From NCBI RefSeq assembly GCF_014303735.1, contig NZ_CP060296.1:2925501-2989500 (forward strand): DNA of 64,000 nucleotides, read 5' to 3'. Below are positions 49,249-56,758 of this stretch, piece by piece. Positions within the stretch are counted from its first letter, which is position 1. Each line of letters opens with the position of its first letter. The translations under genes and the position numbers were made by a program. The notes under the pieces were generated by a model. It saw nothing but the letters and a program-made list of their open reading frames with translations, ran no database searches and was not told where the DNA came from. Source of the stretch: Variovorax sp. PAMC28562. GTDB lineage: Bacteria; Pseudomonadota; Gammaproteobacteria; Burkholderiales; Burkholderiaceae_C.

Positions 49249-49691
49249 AGGTCGATGTTCGCATTCTCGATCCGCGCATGGCCGATGCGCTGCCCACTTA
49301 CGCCACGCCCGGCAGTGCGGGACTCGACCTTCGGGCCTGCCTCGATGAGCCCATCACGCTGGAACCCAACGCCTGGCAACTTGTCGGGACGGGCATTGCG
49401 ATCCACCTGGCCGACGCGGGCTACGCGGCGCTGATTCTTCCGCGCTCCGGGCTCGGTCACAAACATGGCATCGTGCTGGGCAACCTTGTCGGCTTGATCG
49501 ACAGCGACTATCAGGGTGAGCTGAAAATCAGCGCTTGGAACCGAAGCGAAACAGCGTTCGTATTGCAGCCGATGGAGCGCCTGGCGCAGTTGGTGATCGT
49601 GCCGGTGATGCAGGCGCAATTCAACGTCGTCACCGACTTCACTGCAACGCAACGAGGTGTCGGTGGTTACGGCTCGACGGGCAAGCACTGA
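49245..49691 (+). CDS. dut: dUTP diphosphatase Dut
   Basis: 148 residues from a GTG at 49245 that overlaps the preceding stop (GTGA). All five dUTPase motifs are readable: [46 protein letters not shown] and GVGGYGSTG. The trimeric enzyme hydrolyses dUTP to dUMP, which limits uracil in DNA and feeds thymidylate synthesis. The following 211 bases contain no gene but do contain an inverted repeat. Confidence 0.96.
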   Translation: MKVDVRILDPRMADALPTYATPGSAGLDLRACLDEPITLEPNAWQLVGTGIAIHLADAGYAALILPRSGLGHKHGIVLGNLVGLIDSDYQGELKISAWNRSETAFVLQPMERLAQLVIVPVMQAQFNVVTDFTATQRGVGGYGSTGKH

Positions 49692-49823
49692 CCGCCAGCT
49701 GACTTCAACTGCGCTGCGAAGCGGGTGTAGGCGCGGTCCTGCGAATCCCCGCTTCGCGCGCTCACACGTAAAGACTGGAACCGCGGTCGCGTTGTGCGCT
49801 CTTAAGTTTCAAGATGTGTTCGG

Positions 49824-49849
49824 GCGTCAGCGCCGTACGTCGCTGACGC
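49824..49849. promoter_or_regulatory. Perfect 9-bp inverted repeat upstream of a glycine-zipper lipoprotein gene
   Basis: GCGTCAGCG at 49824-49832 and CGCTGACGC at 49841-49849 flank an 8-base loop containing CGTACG. No T-run follows, so it is not a standard dut terminator. It lies 53 bases before the ATG at 49903 and could be an operator or an mRNA leader hairpin. Confidence 0.45.
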
Positions 49850-49902
49850 GTTGAATACCTGTCAAGTTGTCGCGCCGTTGCGCGTTTTTGAGGAGTCAGA
49901 CC

Positions 49903-50403
49903 ATGAAGACCAATTTACGTTTCCTGTCGGTGAGTGCCTCGGTGCTTGCATTGGCCACGCTCACTGCTTGCGTAGCACCTGCGCCGGTCTACCAGACCAA
50001 TCGCTATCCGTACCAGGCGCCGCCACAGCCCTATGCGGCAGTGCCAGCGCCTTACGTCGAGTACGGCCGTGTTGCGAACATCGAAGTGATGCGCAGCCAG
50101 ACCAGTGGCACCGGGACCAGTGGTGGCGGTGCAGTAGCCGGTGGTGTCGTAGGTGGTGTCCTCGGCAACCAGATCGGGCGCGGTAACGGGCGCACTGCAG
50201 CAACGGTCCTCGGCGTCGTCGGCGGCGCCCTGCTGGGCAACGGCATAGAGGCCAACAACAATGGCCCGCGTGCTTACGAAAGCTACCGCGTGTCGGTCCA
50301 GACCGAAAATGGCGGCTACCGTGCTTTCGATGTGAGCAGTCCGGGCGACCTGCGTATCGGCGACCGGGTGCGCATCGACAATGGTCAGATATCGCGCTAC
50401 TGA
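49903..50403 (+). CDS. Glycine-zipper 2TM lipoprotein (SlyB/PcP-like)
   Basis: 166 residues. The ATG at 49903 has GAGGAG upstream and gives a lipoprotein signal with lipobox LTAC. A Pro/Tyr-rich segment (QTNRYPYQAPPQPYAAVP) precedes the glycine zipper (GGGAVAGGVVGGVLGNQIG and GVVGGALLGN) and a C-terminal beta domain (YRVSVQTENGGYRAF to DRVRIDNGQ). This is the SlyB-type architecture of outer-membrane lipoproteins tied to envelope integrity. The gene ends at a strong bidirectional terminator. Confidence 0.9.
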   Translation: MKTNLRFLSVSASVLALATLTACVAPAPVYQTNRYPYQAPPQPYAAVPAPYVEYGRVANIEVMRSQTSGTGTSGGGAVAGGVVGGVLGNQIGRGNGRTAATVLGVVGGALLGNGIEANNNGPRAYESYRVSVQTENGGYRAFDVSSPGDLRIGDRVRIDNGQISRY

Positions 50404-50433
50404 TCCAGAACGCCTTTCGCCATTGGCGAATTG

Positions 50434-50460
50434 AAAAAGCCGGGCATGCCCGGCTTTTTT
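50434..50460. terminator. Bidirectional intrinsic terminator
   Basis: A-run, GCCGGGC-AT-GCCCGGC stem, T-run. It serves the lipoprotein gene on plus and the FKBP gene on minus, which stops at 50476. Confidence 0.9.
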
Positions 50461-50475
50461 GCAGATGAAGATTCG

Positions 50476-51000
50476 TCAGTGCAGCAAGTCGTTGCCTGGC
50501 GCCGTGGGAGACAGCTTGAAAAAGCTTGTGCCGGCCGTACCTCGGCCGACCTCGTCCTCCGTCGCCTCGCGCACCGATCGCACGGAGATGTCGAGCCTGA
50601 GCGCGATGCCGGCAAGGGGGTGGTTGCCGTCTAGCACCACATGCTCCGGATACACCTCGGTGACGACGTAGATCGCAGCCTTCGGAATCTCATCGCTCAC
50701 GCCCGCCGGCAGGGCGGCGCCGTCGAAGGTCATGCCTTCTTCGATTTCCTTGGGGAACAGCGCACGCGGCTCCAGAAAAAGAAGCTGGTCGTTGAAGTCG
50801 CCGAAAGCCTGTTCAGGCTCCAGCTGAAGCTGTACCTTGGCGCCGGGCTCATGGCCTTGCAGCGCCTGCTCGATGGCGTCGAACAGATCGTCGCCACCCA
50901 CCAAAAACTCCACCGGATCGTCGAGCACGTCGAGCACTTCACCCAGCGTGTCTTTCATGGTCCAGGTAAGCCCGACCACACATTGTTCAGAGATTTCCAT
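50476..51000 (-). CDS. FKBP-type peptidyl-prolyl isomerase (SlyD-like, no His-rich tail)
   Basis: 174 residues from the ATG at 51000, with GGGAGA 8 bases upstream. Family marks: WTMKDTLGEVLDVLDDPVEFLVGG, cited as GEVLDV and DPVEFLVGG, then FDAIEQALQGHEPGA, an insert-in-flap domain (YVVTEVYPEHVVLDGNHPLAG, as VVLDGNHPLAG) typical of SlyD. The metal-binding His-rich C-terminus of E. coli SlyD is missing. It acts as a folding chaperone and isomerase in the cytoplasm. It is divergent from roxA with only 14 bases between start codons. Confidence 0.91.
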   Translation of the reverse strand: MEISEQCVVGLTWTMKDTLGEVLDVLDDPVEFLVGGDDLFDAIEQALQGHEPGAKVQLQLEPEQAFGDFNDQLLFLEPRALFPKEIEEGMTFDGAALPAGVSDEIPKAAIYVVTEVYPEHVVLDGNHPLAGIALRLDISVRSVREATEDEVGRGTAGTSFFKLSPTAPGNDLLH

Positions 51001-51014
51001 GGAAGAATTCTCCC

Positions 51015-52154
51015 ATGGAGACAACACAACCCTTGCCGCTGCTCGGCGGACTCACCGCGCAGCAATTCATGCGACGCCACTGGCAGAAGAAGCCCCTGCT
51101 CGTGCGCCAGGCCATTCCCGGCTTTCAACCCCCGGTCGATCGCGATGCGCTCTTTGCGCTGGCGAGCCAGGACGACGTCGAATCGCGCCTCATTCGGCAT
51201 GCGGCCGGTGGTTGGAAACTGCGCCACGGTCCCTTCGGCAAACGCAGTCTGCCTTCGCGCGCGCAGCCGGGCTGGACGCTGCTGGTGCAGGGCGTCGACC
51301 TGCACCGCGACGCTGCGCATGAGTTGATGCAGTCGTTTCGCTTCCTGCCCGATGCGCGGCTCGACGACTTGATGATCAGCTATGCCAGCGACACCGGTGG
51401 CGTCGGCGCGCATTTCGACAGTTACGACGTGTTTTTGCTGCAGGCGAGTGGCCAGCGGCGCTGGTCGATAGGACGCCAGCGCGATCTCTCGCTGCAAGAA
51501 AACGTGCCGCTCAAGATCCTGCAGAACTTCGAGCCCGAGACGACGTTCGTACTGGAAGCCGGCGACATGCTGTATCTGCCGCCGCGCTATGCGCACGATG
51601 GCGTGGCGGTTGGCGGCGATTGCATGACCTACTCGATCGGCCTCAGGGCACCTGCTGCGGCTGGCCTCGGTGCCGACCTGCTGGCGCGCATCGCCGAGGC
51701 CAGCGCCGACGAACTTGAAGACGCCCCGGCCCACTCGCAAATCCACTATCGCGATCCGTCGCAGTCTGCGGTCGATACGCCTGCTGCCGTGCCTGCCGCG
51801 CTGCAGGCTTTTGCGCGCGCGGCAGTGCAACGCGCACTTCGCGATGTCGACGCCATTGACCGCGCGCTCGGCGAATCGATGACCGAGCCGAAGGCCAACG
51901 TGTGGTTCGACGCGGGTGCGGTGCCGGGCGATATGCAATCGGTGGCGCTCGACCGTCGCACGCGCATGCTTTACGACGCGCGGCATCTCTACATCAACGG
52001 TGAGAGCTTTCGCGCAGGTGGCCGCGACGCGACCTTGATGCGTCGGCTGGCCGATCGACGCACGCTCGGACCCAAAGACCTGGCGCGCGCCAGTGACGAT
52101 GCCTTGGCGCTCCTCGGCGACTGGTGCGAAGCGGGGTGGTTGCATGCCAGCTGA
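51015..52154 (+). CDS. roxA: Ribosomal protein L16 arginine hydroxylase RoxA (YcfD) of JmjC/cupin type
   Basis: 379 residues. The opening LLGGLTAQQFMRRHWQKKPLLVRQA is the cupin_4 family start (as FMRRHWQKKPLLVRQA). The iron ligands are His and Asp in GAHFDSYDVF and His in PRYAHDG; 2-oxoglutarate is the co-substrate. A winged-helix C-terminal domain follows. In E. coli it hydroxylates Arg81 of L16. The gene overlaps an unknown gene by 11 bases at its 3' end. Confidence 0.93.
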   Translation: METTQPLPLLGGLTAQQFMRRHWQKKPLLVRQAIPGFQPPVDRDALFALASQDDVESRLIRHAAGGWKLRHGPFGKRSLPSRAQPGWTLLVQGVDLHRDAAHELMQSFRFLPDARLDDLMISYASDTGGVGAHFDSYDVFLLQASGQRRWSIGRQRDLSLQENVPLKILQNFEPETTFVLEAGDMLYLPPRYAHDGVAVGGDCMTYSIGLRAPAAAGLGADLLARIAEASADELEDAPAHSQIHYRDPSQSAVDTPAAVPAALQAFARAAVQRALRDVDAIDRALGESMTEPKANVWFDAGAVPGDMQSVALDRRTRMLYDARHLYINGESFRAGGRDATLMRRLADRRTLGPKDLARASDDALALLGDWCEAGWLHAS

Positions 52155-52659
52155 ACTGGCTGATTGGCCTAAGTTGCCTCCGTTGCCTGAGGGCGTCTTC
52201 GACGGCCGCGAAGCCTTCGAGTCCAGCTTGCGCCTCGCGCTCGACGCCGCGGCCGCACAGGGTTGGCGTGAGATCGTGTTGAGCGATCCCGATTTCAGCG
52301 ATTGGCCACTGGGCGATCGATCGACCGTCGCGGCGCTGCAGGCGTGGTCGGCTACCGGCCGAAGCTGCGTGGTACTTGCCAAAAACTTCGACGTGTTCGC
52401 GCGCCATCACGCGCGTTTTGTGCAATGGCGCCAGACCTGGAGCCACATCATCGAATGCCGTATTTGCAATGCGGCGAGCGCGCCGGCGGTACCCAGTGCC
52501 ATCTGGACGCCGACCTGGTTTCTGCAGCGTATCGACATCGACAAGGGACGCGGCGTGTGCGGTCGGGATCGCGAGCGACGCGGCGGCTTAAGAGAACTTT
52601 TGGACGAATGTTTACGTCAGGGCAGGCCGGGCTTTCCGGCATCGACGCTGGGCCTGTAA
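52144..52659 (+). CDS. Unknown protein coupled to roxA
   Basis: 171 residues from the ATG at 52144, 11 bases inside roxA. Not recognised. It looks soluble, with no signal or membrane helix. Readable segments are WREIVLSDPDFSDWPLGDRS, then VVLAKNFDVFARHHARFVQWRQTW, given here as FDVFARHHARF and VQWRQTW, and IECRICNA. The DPDFSDWPLG part suggests a nucleotide or metabolite-handling fold, but this is a guess. Base usage matches its neighbours. Translation coupling implies shared regulation with the ribosomal hydroxylase. Confidence 0.75.
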   Translation: MPAELADWPKLPPLPEGVFDGREAFESSLRLALDAAAAQGWREIVLSDPDFSDWPLGDRSTVAALQAWSATGRSCVVLAKNFDVFARHHARFVQWRQTWSHIIECRICNAASAPAVPSAIWTPTWFLQRIDIDKGRGVCGRDRERRGGLRELLDECLRQGRPGFPASTLGL

Positions 52660-52763
52660 GGCAATGGCCTGAATTGGTGCATCGACATCTTTTCGAAAGG
52701 TTGCGGCACTAGAATTTTGTTTTTCGACAATTGCTTTCATCGTCGCTTTAAAAAAGGAATCTC

Positions 52764-53024
52764 ATGAATAAGTCAGTTCTGATCGCCGCCTTGATGGCCG
52801 CCGCCGCTCTCACCGCCTGCAGTAAAAAAGAAGATGCTGCGCCCGTAGTCGTGACTCCCGCACCGGTCGTGGTGACCCCACCTGCGGCACCTGCGGCACC
52901 TGCGGCGACGCCGGCACCCGACGCGACGGCGACACCTGCACCGGCTGCTTCGGCACCTGCCGACACGTCCACGATGACGCCCGCCGATCCAACGAAGCCG
53001 ACTGATCCTGCTGCACCCAAGTGA
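52764..53024 (+). CDS. Small Pro/Ala-rich lipoprotein
   Basis: 86 residues. Signal peptide MNKSVLIAALMAAAALTAC with lipobox LTAC; the mature 68 residues are almost entirely Ala, Pro, Thr, Val and Asp (VVVTPAPVVVTPPAAP). There is no folded domain, so it is probably an extended periplasmic linker or a surface lipopeptide. AAAAAAGGAATCTC precedes the ATG, a good binding site. Three copies of a 9-base repeat lie at 52881-52907. It ends at a bidirectional terminator. Confidence 0.82.
   Translation: MNKSVLIAALMAAAALTACSKKEDAAPVVVTPAPVVVTPPAAPAAPAATPAPDATATPAPAASAPADTSTMTPADPTKPTDPAAPK
52881..52907 (+). repeat. Three tandem 9-base repeats in the Pro/Ala-rich lipoprotein gene
   Basis: The unit CCTGCGGCA begins at 52881, 52890 and 52899; the last copy differs at its final base. 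In-frame gain or loss would lengthen or shorten a Pro-Ala-Ala run. Confidence 0.75.
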
Positions 53025-53057
53025 TGCATTCATGTGGCACCACGTTGCCGCGTGAAT

Positions 53058-53089
53058 AAAAAAGCCGCCTTTGAAGGCGGCTTTTTTTT
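53058..53089. terminator. Bidirectional intrinsic terminator
   Basis: AAAAAAGCCGCCT, loop TTGA, AGGCGGCTTTTTTTT. It lies between the small lipoprotein gene and the convergent MBL gene (stop at 53114). Confidence 0.92.
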
Positions 53090-53113
53090 GGATTGAAGGG
53101 GCGTAGCGCTCCG

Positions 53114-53890
53114 TCAGACGTCGAGCCAGCCACTGCCCTCAGCCGCAGTCGCCGTGATCATCTCGTGCTCTTGGGCGCCGAGCGCTTCGGCCAGTACACG
53201 TCGCACGATGTCGGGCCGGTTGTTCTGCTCGCTCAAATGCGCCGCCAACACATGGCGCAAGCCATCGTGATGAACTGCGCGTGCGATGGCGGCCGCTGCG
53301 GCGTTCGACAGGTGGCCGTAGTTGCCGCCCACGCGATGCTTCAGAAACGGCGGATAGGCCGAGCCCGCCAGCAAGTCGCTGTCGTGATTGAACTCGAGCA
53401 GCATTGCATGCAGACCGATGAGCCGCTGCATCACATGCGGCGTTGCATGGCCCAGATCGGTCAGCACGCCAAGGTGCCGCGCGCCATCGCTGCAGCGCAA
53501 TTGGAGCGGTTCCTTGGCATCGTGCGGCACAGTGAACGGCTGCACATGGATCTCGCCGATCGCGATGTCGTTGCCATCCAGCGCGAAGTGCAGGCGACCT
53601 TCGAAATCGCGCGCGCCGGTGGCGAGCCAGGTGCCTTCGCTCATCCAGACGGGGATGCGGTTGCGCCGCGACAAGGCATGAGCGCAACCGATATGGTCGC
53701 CATGCTCGTGGGTCACGAACACGCCGTCGATGTCGGCGGCAGCGAGACCGGCGCGGGCCAGCCGTGCGTCAAGGTGCCTCAGCGCAAAGCCGCAGTCGAC
53801 GAGCAGACGCGAAGTCCGCCCCGCACTGGTCGCCTCGACCAGCGTGGCGTTGCCGGTGCTCCCGCTGCCGAGACTGCGGAAACGCAGCAT
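53114..53890 (-). CDS. Metallo-beta-lactamase-fold hydrolase (YycJ/WalJ-like)
   Basis: 258 residues. Metal motif THEHGDH, an opening FRSLGSGSTGNATLVEA typical of the YycJ/WalJ subgroup, and later histidines in NHDSD and LAAHLSEQNN. YycJ relatives are proposed 5'-to-3' exonucleases acting in DNA metabolism; the assignment here rests on the subgroup resemblance. It follows bamC by 11 bases, so dapA-bamC-MBL probably form one operon. Confidence 0.88.
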   Translation of the reverse strand: MLRFRSLGSGSTGNATLVEATSAGRTSRLLVDCGFALRHLDARLARAGLAAADIDGVFVTHEHGDHIGCAHALSRRNRIPVWMSEGTWLATGARDFEGRLHFALDGNDIAIGEIHVQPFTVPHDAKEPLQLRCSDGARHLGVLTDLGHATPHVMQRLIGLHAMLLEFNHDSDLLAGSAYPPFLKHRVGGNYGHLSNAAAAAIARAVHHDGLRHVLAAHLSEQNNRPDIVRRVLAEALGAQEHEMITATAAEGSGWLDV

Positions 53891-53901
53891 CGCCTCGCGC
53901 C

Positions 53902-54987
53902 TTACTTCAAATCGTCGGCAATAACCTGAACGATGCGTTGCGCATTCGCCGAGGTTTCAGGCGCACCGGCGTCGTTCATGACCGACACCGTGCTGGCTTC
54001 GCCCTGGCCCTTGACCAGAATGCGGAACTTGAGCGGTGCGTCGGCCTTGCCTGCCTGGCCGAAAGTAATGATCTTTGCGAAAAAGCCGGGTTCCTTGTTG
54101 GCGTTCGGTGGCACGTAGCGCACGAAGTAGATGCCGGCGCTGCGATCCCGGTCTTCCACGGTGAAGCCGGTGCGATCGAGGGCCAGGCCGACACGACGCC
54201 ATGCGCGCTCGAAGCCTTCGTTGATCTGGACCGTCGGCTGACCCGCGACCGACACGATGCGTGCGGTTTGTGCCGGCGCGGCCGTCGCGGCGAGCAGCTT
54301 CGATTGCTCTTGTGTCACACCGAGCTTCACCATCAGGCGTCGCAGGAATTCGGTTTCGAGTTCAGGATCGACCGGGCGTGTCTGCCACACAGTCTGGTCC
54401 TGGCGCTGGTTGTTATAGACCTCGACCATGCCGCGGTGCGCGACGAAGATTTCGGTGCCGCTGGGGGTGCGCTCCAGCCGCGTGCGGAAGCGATCGAGTT
54501 CGCCGGTCGAGTAGACCGAATCGACCAGCTTGCCGAGGGCGCCACGGATGATGTCCTGCGGTAGCTTGGCGCGGTTTTCTGCCCAGTCGGTTTCCATGAT
54601 GCCGACGTTGCGCTGCTCTGTCGTCAGCAAAAATCCGCTCTCCTGCCAAAAGTCCTTGACCGGGTCCCAAAGCTGTTCAGGCGTGCGGTTGACGACGATC
54701 CAGCGCTGCGTGCCCGAGCGCTCCATGCGCACGTCGCCGATGGCGTTGACCGAAGTCGGCAGGCCCGGTGCGTTGGCCATGCCGGTCTGATACGAGTTGG
54801 CAGAAACCGCGCCGCCTGGAACCGCGTAGCGGTTTTCGCGCGAGAGCTGTGACAGGTCGGGCGGCACCGAGAGGCTGGGCGCCTTGCCGGCGCTCTTGTA
54901 GTCGATCTTGTCGCCTTCGAGCACGGAGCAGGCCGCGAGACTGGCCACCAGAGCCAGCAGTGCAAATCGCGTAAAAAAGTTCTTCAA
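53902..54987 (-). CDS. bamC: Outer-membrane assembly lipoprotein BamC
   Basis: 361 residues from a TTG at 54987, chosen because AAGGAAG lies 6 bases upstream and it gives a lipoprotein signal with lipobox LAAC; longer upstream frame is not protein-like. Two helix-grip domains (NlpB/DapX): SGTQRWIVVNRTPEQLWDPVKDFW, cited as WIVVNRTPEQLWDPVKDFW, and the C-terminal INEGFERAWRRVGLALDR. BamC is the lipoprotein of the BAM complex that inserts outer-membrane beta-barrels. The dapA-bamC order is classical. Confidence 0.92.
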   Translation of the reverse strand: MKNFFTRFALLALVASLAACSVLEGDKIDYKSAGKAPSLSVPPDLSQLSRENRYAVPGGAVSANSYQTGMANAPGLPTSVNAIGDVRMERSGTQRWIVVNRTPEQLWDPVKDFWQESGFLLTTEQRNVGIMETDWAENRAKLPQDIIRGALGKLVDSVYSTGELDRFRTRLERTPSGTEIFVAHRGMVEVYNNQRQDQTVWQTRPVDPELETEFLRRLMVKLGVTQEQSKLLAATAAPAQTARIVSVAGQPTVQINEGFERAWRRVGLALDRTGFTVEDRDRSAGIYFVRYVPPNANKEPGFFAKIITFGQAGKADAPLKFRILVKGQGEASTVSVMNDAGAPETSANAQRIVQVIADDLK

Positions 54988-55106
54988 CGTCGTCTTCCTT
55001 GTTGGAATGTTTCGATCAAATCGATGGGTCGCAGCGACCACGGCTTCAGAGCAGGTTCCGGCCAAAAGGTTGCCGGCGACTTCGATCTGCGGGAGTAAAG
55101 GTGAAT

Positions 55107-55997
55107 TCAGTCCTTGAGCAGGCCGGTCGCGCGCAATGCGCTTTCGACTGCCGGGCGACTGGCCTCGTCGAGCTCGGTCAGCGGCAGACGCAGCGCGCCA
55201 CCACACAAACCGAGTCGCGCCATCGCCCACTTCACAGGAATCGGGTTGGGCTCCACGAACAGGTTGCGGTGCAGCGGCATCAGTTCGAATTGCAGCTGCA
55301 TCGCACGCTTGACGTCGCCGGCGATCGCCGCCGCGCAAAGCTCGTGCATCTTGCGCGGTGCCAGGTTGGCAGTGACGCTGATGTTGCCCTGACCGCCGCA
55401 CAGCATGAGTGCCACGGCGGTCGGGTCGTCGCCGGAATACACGGCAAAGCTTTTTGGCAGATCGCGAATCAGCCACTGGGCGCGCTCGATGTTGCCTGTG
55501 GCTTCCTTGATGCCGATGATGCCCGGCACCTGAGCGAGCCGAAGCACGGTGTCATGCGCCATATCGGCGACGGAGCGGCCAGGTACGTTGTAGAGCACAA
55601 CGGGCAAATCGCCGACGGCTTCGGCGATGGCCCTGAAGTGCCGGTACTGGCCTTCTTGCGTCGGCTTGTTGTAGTAGGGAACGACCTGCAGTTGCGAATC
55701 GGCGCCAACGCCTCGGGCGAACTTGGCGAGCTCGATGGCTTCTTTGGTCGAATTGGCGCCGCAGCCAGCCATGACAGGCACGCGGCCTTTGGCTTGCTCG
55801 ACCGATACGCGAATGATTTCGCAGTGCTCTTCGACGTCGACGGTCGGCGATTCGCCGGTGGTGCCGACCACGCCGAGGCAATCCGTGCCTTCGTCGATGT
55901 GCCAGTCGATGATGCGACGCAGTGCGGGGTAATCGACACTGCCGTCGTCGTGCATCGGCGTAACGAGCGCGACAATGCTGCCTGTCAGTTGCTCCAA
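55107..55997 (-). CDS. dapA: 4-hydroxy-tetrahydrodipicolinate synthase DapA
   Basis: 296 residues from a TTG at 55997 ([15 protein letters not shown]); an ATG appears only 15 residues further in, which would cut into the barrel. Motifs: GTTGESPT, the tyrosine in YNVPGRS and the Schiff-base lysine in [13 protein letters not shown]. It condenses pyruvate with aspartate semialdehyde, the entry to lysine and diaminopimelate. A TAGAAT at 56036-56031 is a plausible -10. Confidence 0.95.
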   Translation of the reverse strand: MEQLTGSIVALVTPMHDDGSVDYPALRRIIDWHIDEGTDCLGVVGTTGESPTVDVEEHCEIIRVSVEQAKGRVPVMAGCGANSTKEAIELAKFARGVGADSQLQVVPYYNKPTQEGQYRHFRAIAEAVGDLPVVLYNVPGRSVADMAHDTVLRLAQVPGIIGIKEATGNIERAQWLIRDLPKSFAVYSGDDPTAVALMLCGGQGNISVTANLAPRKMHELCAAAIAGDVKRAMQLQFELMPLHRNLFVEPNPIPVKWAMARLGLCGGALRLPLTELDEASRPAVESALRATGLLKD

Positions 55998-56030
55998 GGG
56001 GGTCTCTTTGTCGGTTGGACGAAAACCGGC

Positions 56031-56036
56031 ATTCTA
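56031..56036 (-). promoter_or_regulatory. -10-like TAGAAT for dapA
   Basis: On the minus strand TAGAAT would start the dapA transcript near 56024, giving a leader of about 27 bases with an AAAGAG stretch before the TTG start. It overlaps the 3' tail region of the upstream methyltransferase gene by only a few bases. Confidence 0.4.
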
Positions 56037-56037
56037 C

Positions 56038-56622
56038 TTAAGGCCTAGCCGGTGCCCCGAGCAGGTGCCGTAGTGGGATTCCCGACCCGTCCAGCCGCAC
56101 GGCCGCGATGCGTTGAACGAACCGCGGCGGCGTCGCCTCGTAGCCATGTTCGTAGGCCACGACGCCCAGTCCGGCGCAGGCCGCGATCAGTTCGCCCGGC
56201 TGCAGCAGAAAGTCGGGCCGCGACGGCTTGCCGATCGTTTCGTTGCCGGCCGCGAAGGTCTCGTACAGAAGCACGCCGCCTGGAGCGACAGCCGCAACGA
56301 TGTCGGGCAGCCGGGGTCGCCAAAGGTAGTTGGTGACGACGACCACGTCGAAGTTTTCTCCGACGAAGGGCCACGGTCCGGCTTCGATGTCTGCCTGCAG
56401 GGCGCGGCCCCAGCGTGCTGCCGATGCGACGGCGTCGGGTGCGCGGTCCACGCCTGTCACTGCATGGCCGCGATCCGCAAACCACCGCAGATGCCGGCCC
56501 GCGCCGCATGCCACGTCCAACACGCGGCCGCCTGCAGGGACAAGGTGCGACCAACGCACGATCCATGCGGACGGCTGTGACATCGCGCCATCGATGGCGT
56601 TCGGCGCCGTGCTCAAAAGCAT
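56038..56622 (-). CDS. SAM-dependent class I methyltransferase
   Basis: 194 residues. Motif I VLDVACGAGRHLRWFADRG, the acidic residue in VTGVDRAP, motif II-like FDVVVVTNYLWRP and post-motif PGGVLLYETFA. It resembles TehB/UbiE-type small-molecule methyltransferases. A second ATG (MSQPSAW) 13 codons in may be the real start. It overlaps the 46-residue membrane-peptide gene by 10 bases. Substrate unknown. Confidence 0.87.
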   Translation of the reverse strand: MLLSTAPNAIDGAMSQPSAWIVRWSHLVPAGGRVLDVACGAGRHLRWFADRGHAVTGVDRAPDAVASAARWGRALQADIEAGPWPFVGENFDVVVVTNYLWRPRLPDIVAAVAPGGVLLYETFAAGNETIGKPSRPDFLLQPGELIAACAGLGVVAYEHGYEATPPRFVQRIAAVRLDGSGIPLRHLLGAPARP

Positions 56623-56753
56623 GCCCAGAGCTGATCGATCAACGTCACCATGAACGTTGGGCGCGCATAGAGCATGAACACGGCGCCCAGCGCGACCAGT
56701 GCGATCGCCCAGGCCAGAGCGGTAACGAGACGAGGATGCTGCAAGCGGTTCAT
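56613..56753 (-). CDS. 46-residue single-helix membrane peptide
   Basis: ATG at 56753, stop at 56613. The peptide has a short basic N-terminus (MNRLQHPR), one or two hydrophobic segments (LVTALAWAIALVALGAVFML) and a YARPTFMVTLIDQLWACF tail. It begins 5 bases after the MFS stop and overlaps the methyltransferase start by 10 bases, which argues it is translated. I recall similar short proteins in related genomes but cannot confirm. Function unknown; possibly a modulator of the MFS carrier or a general membrane peptide. Confidence 0.65.
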   Translation of the reverse strand: MNRLQHPRLVTALAWAIALVALGAVFMLYARPTFMVTLIDQLWACF

Positions 56754-56758
56754 GCAGT

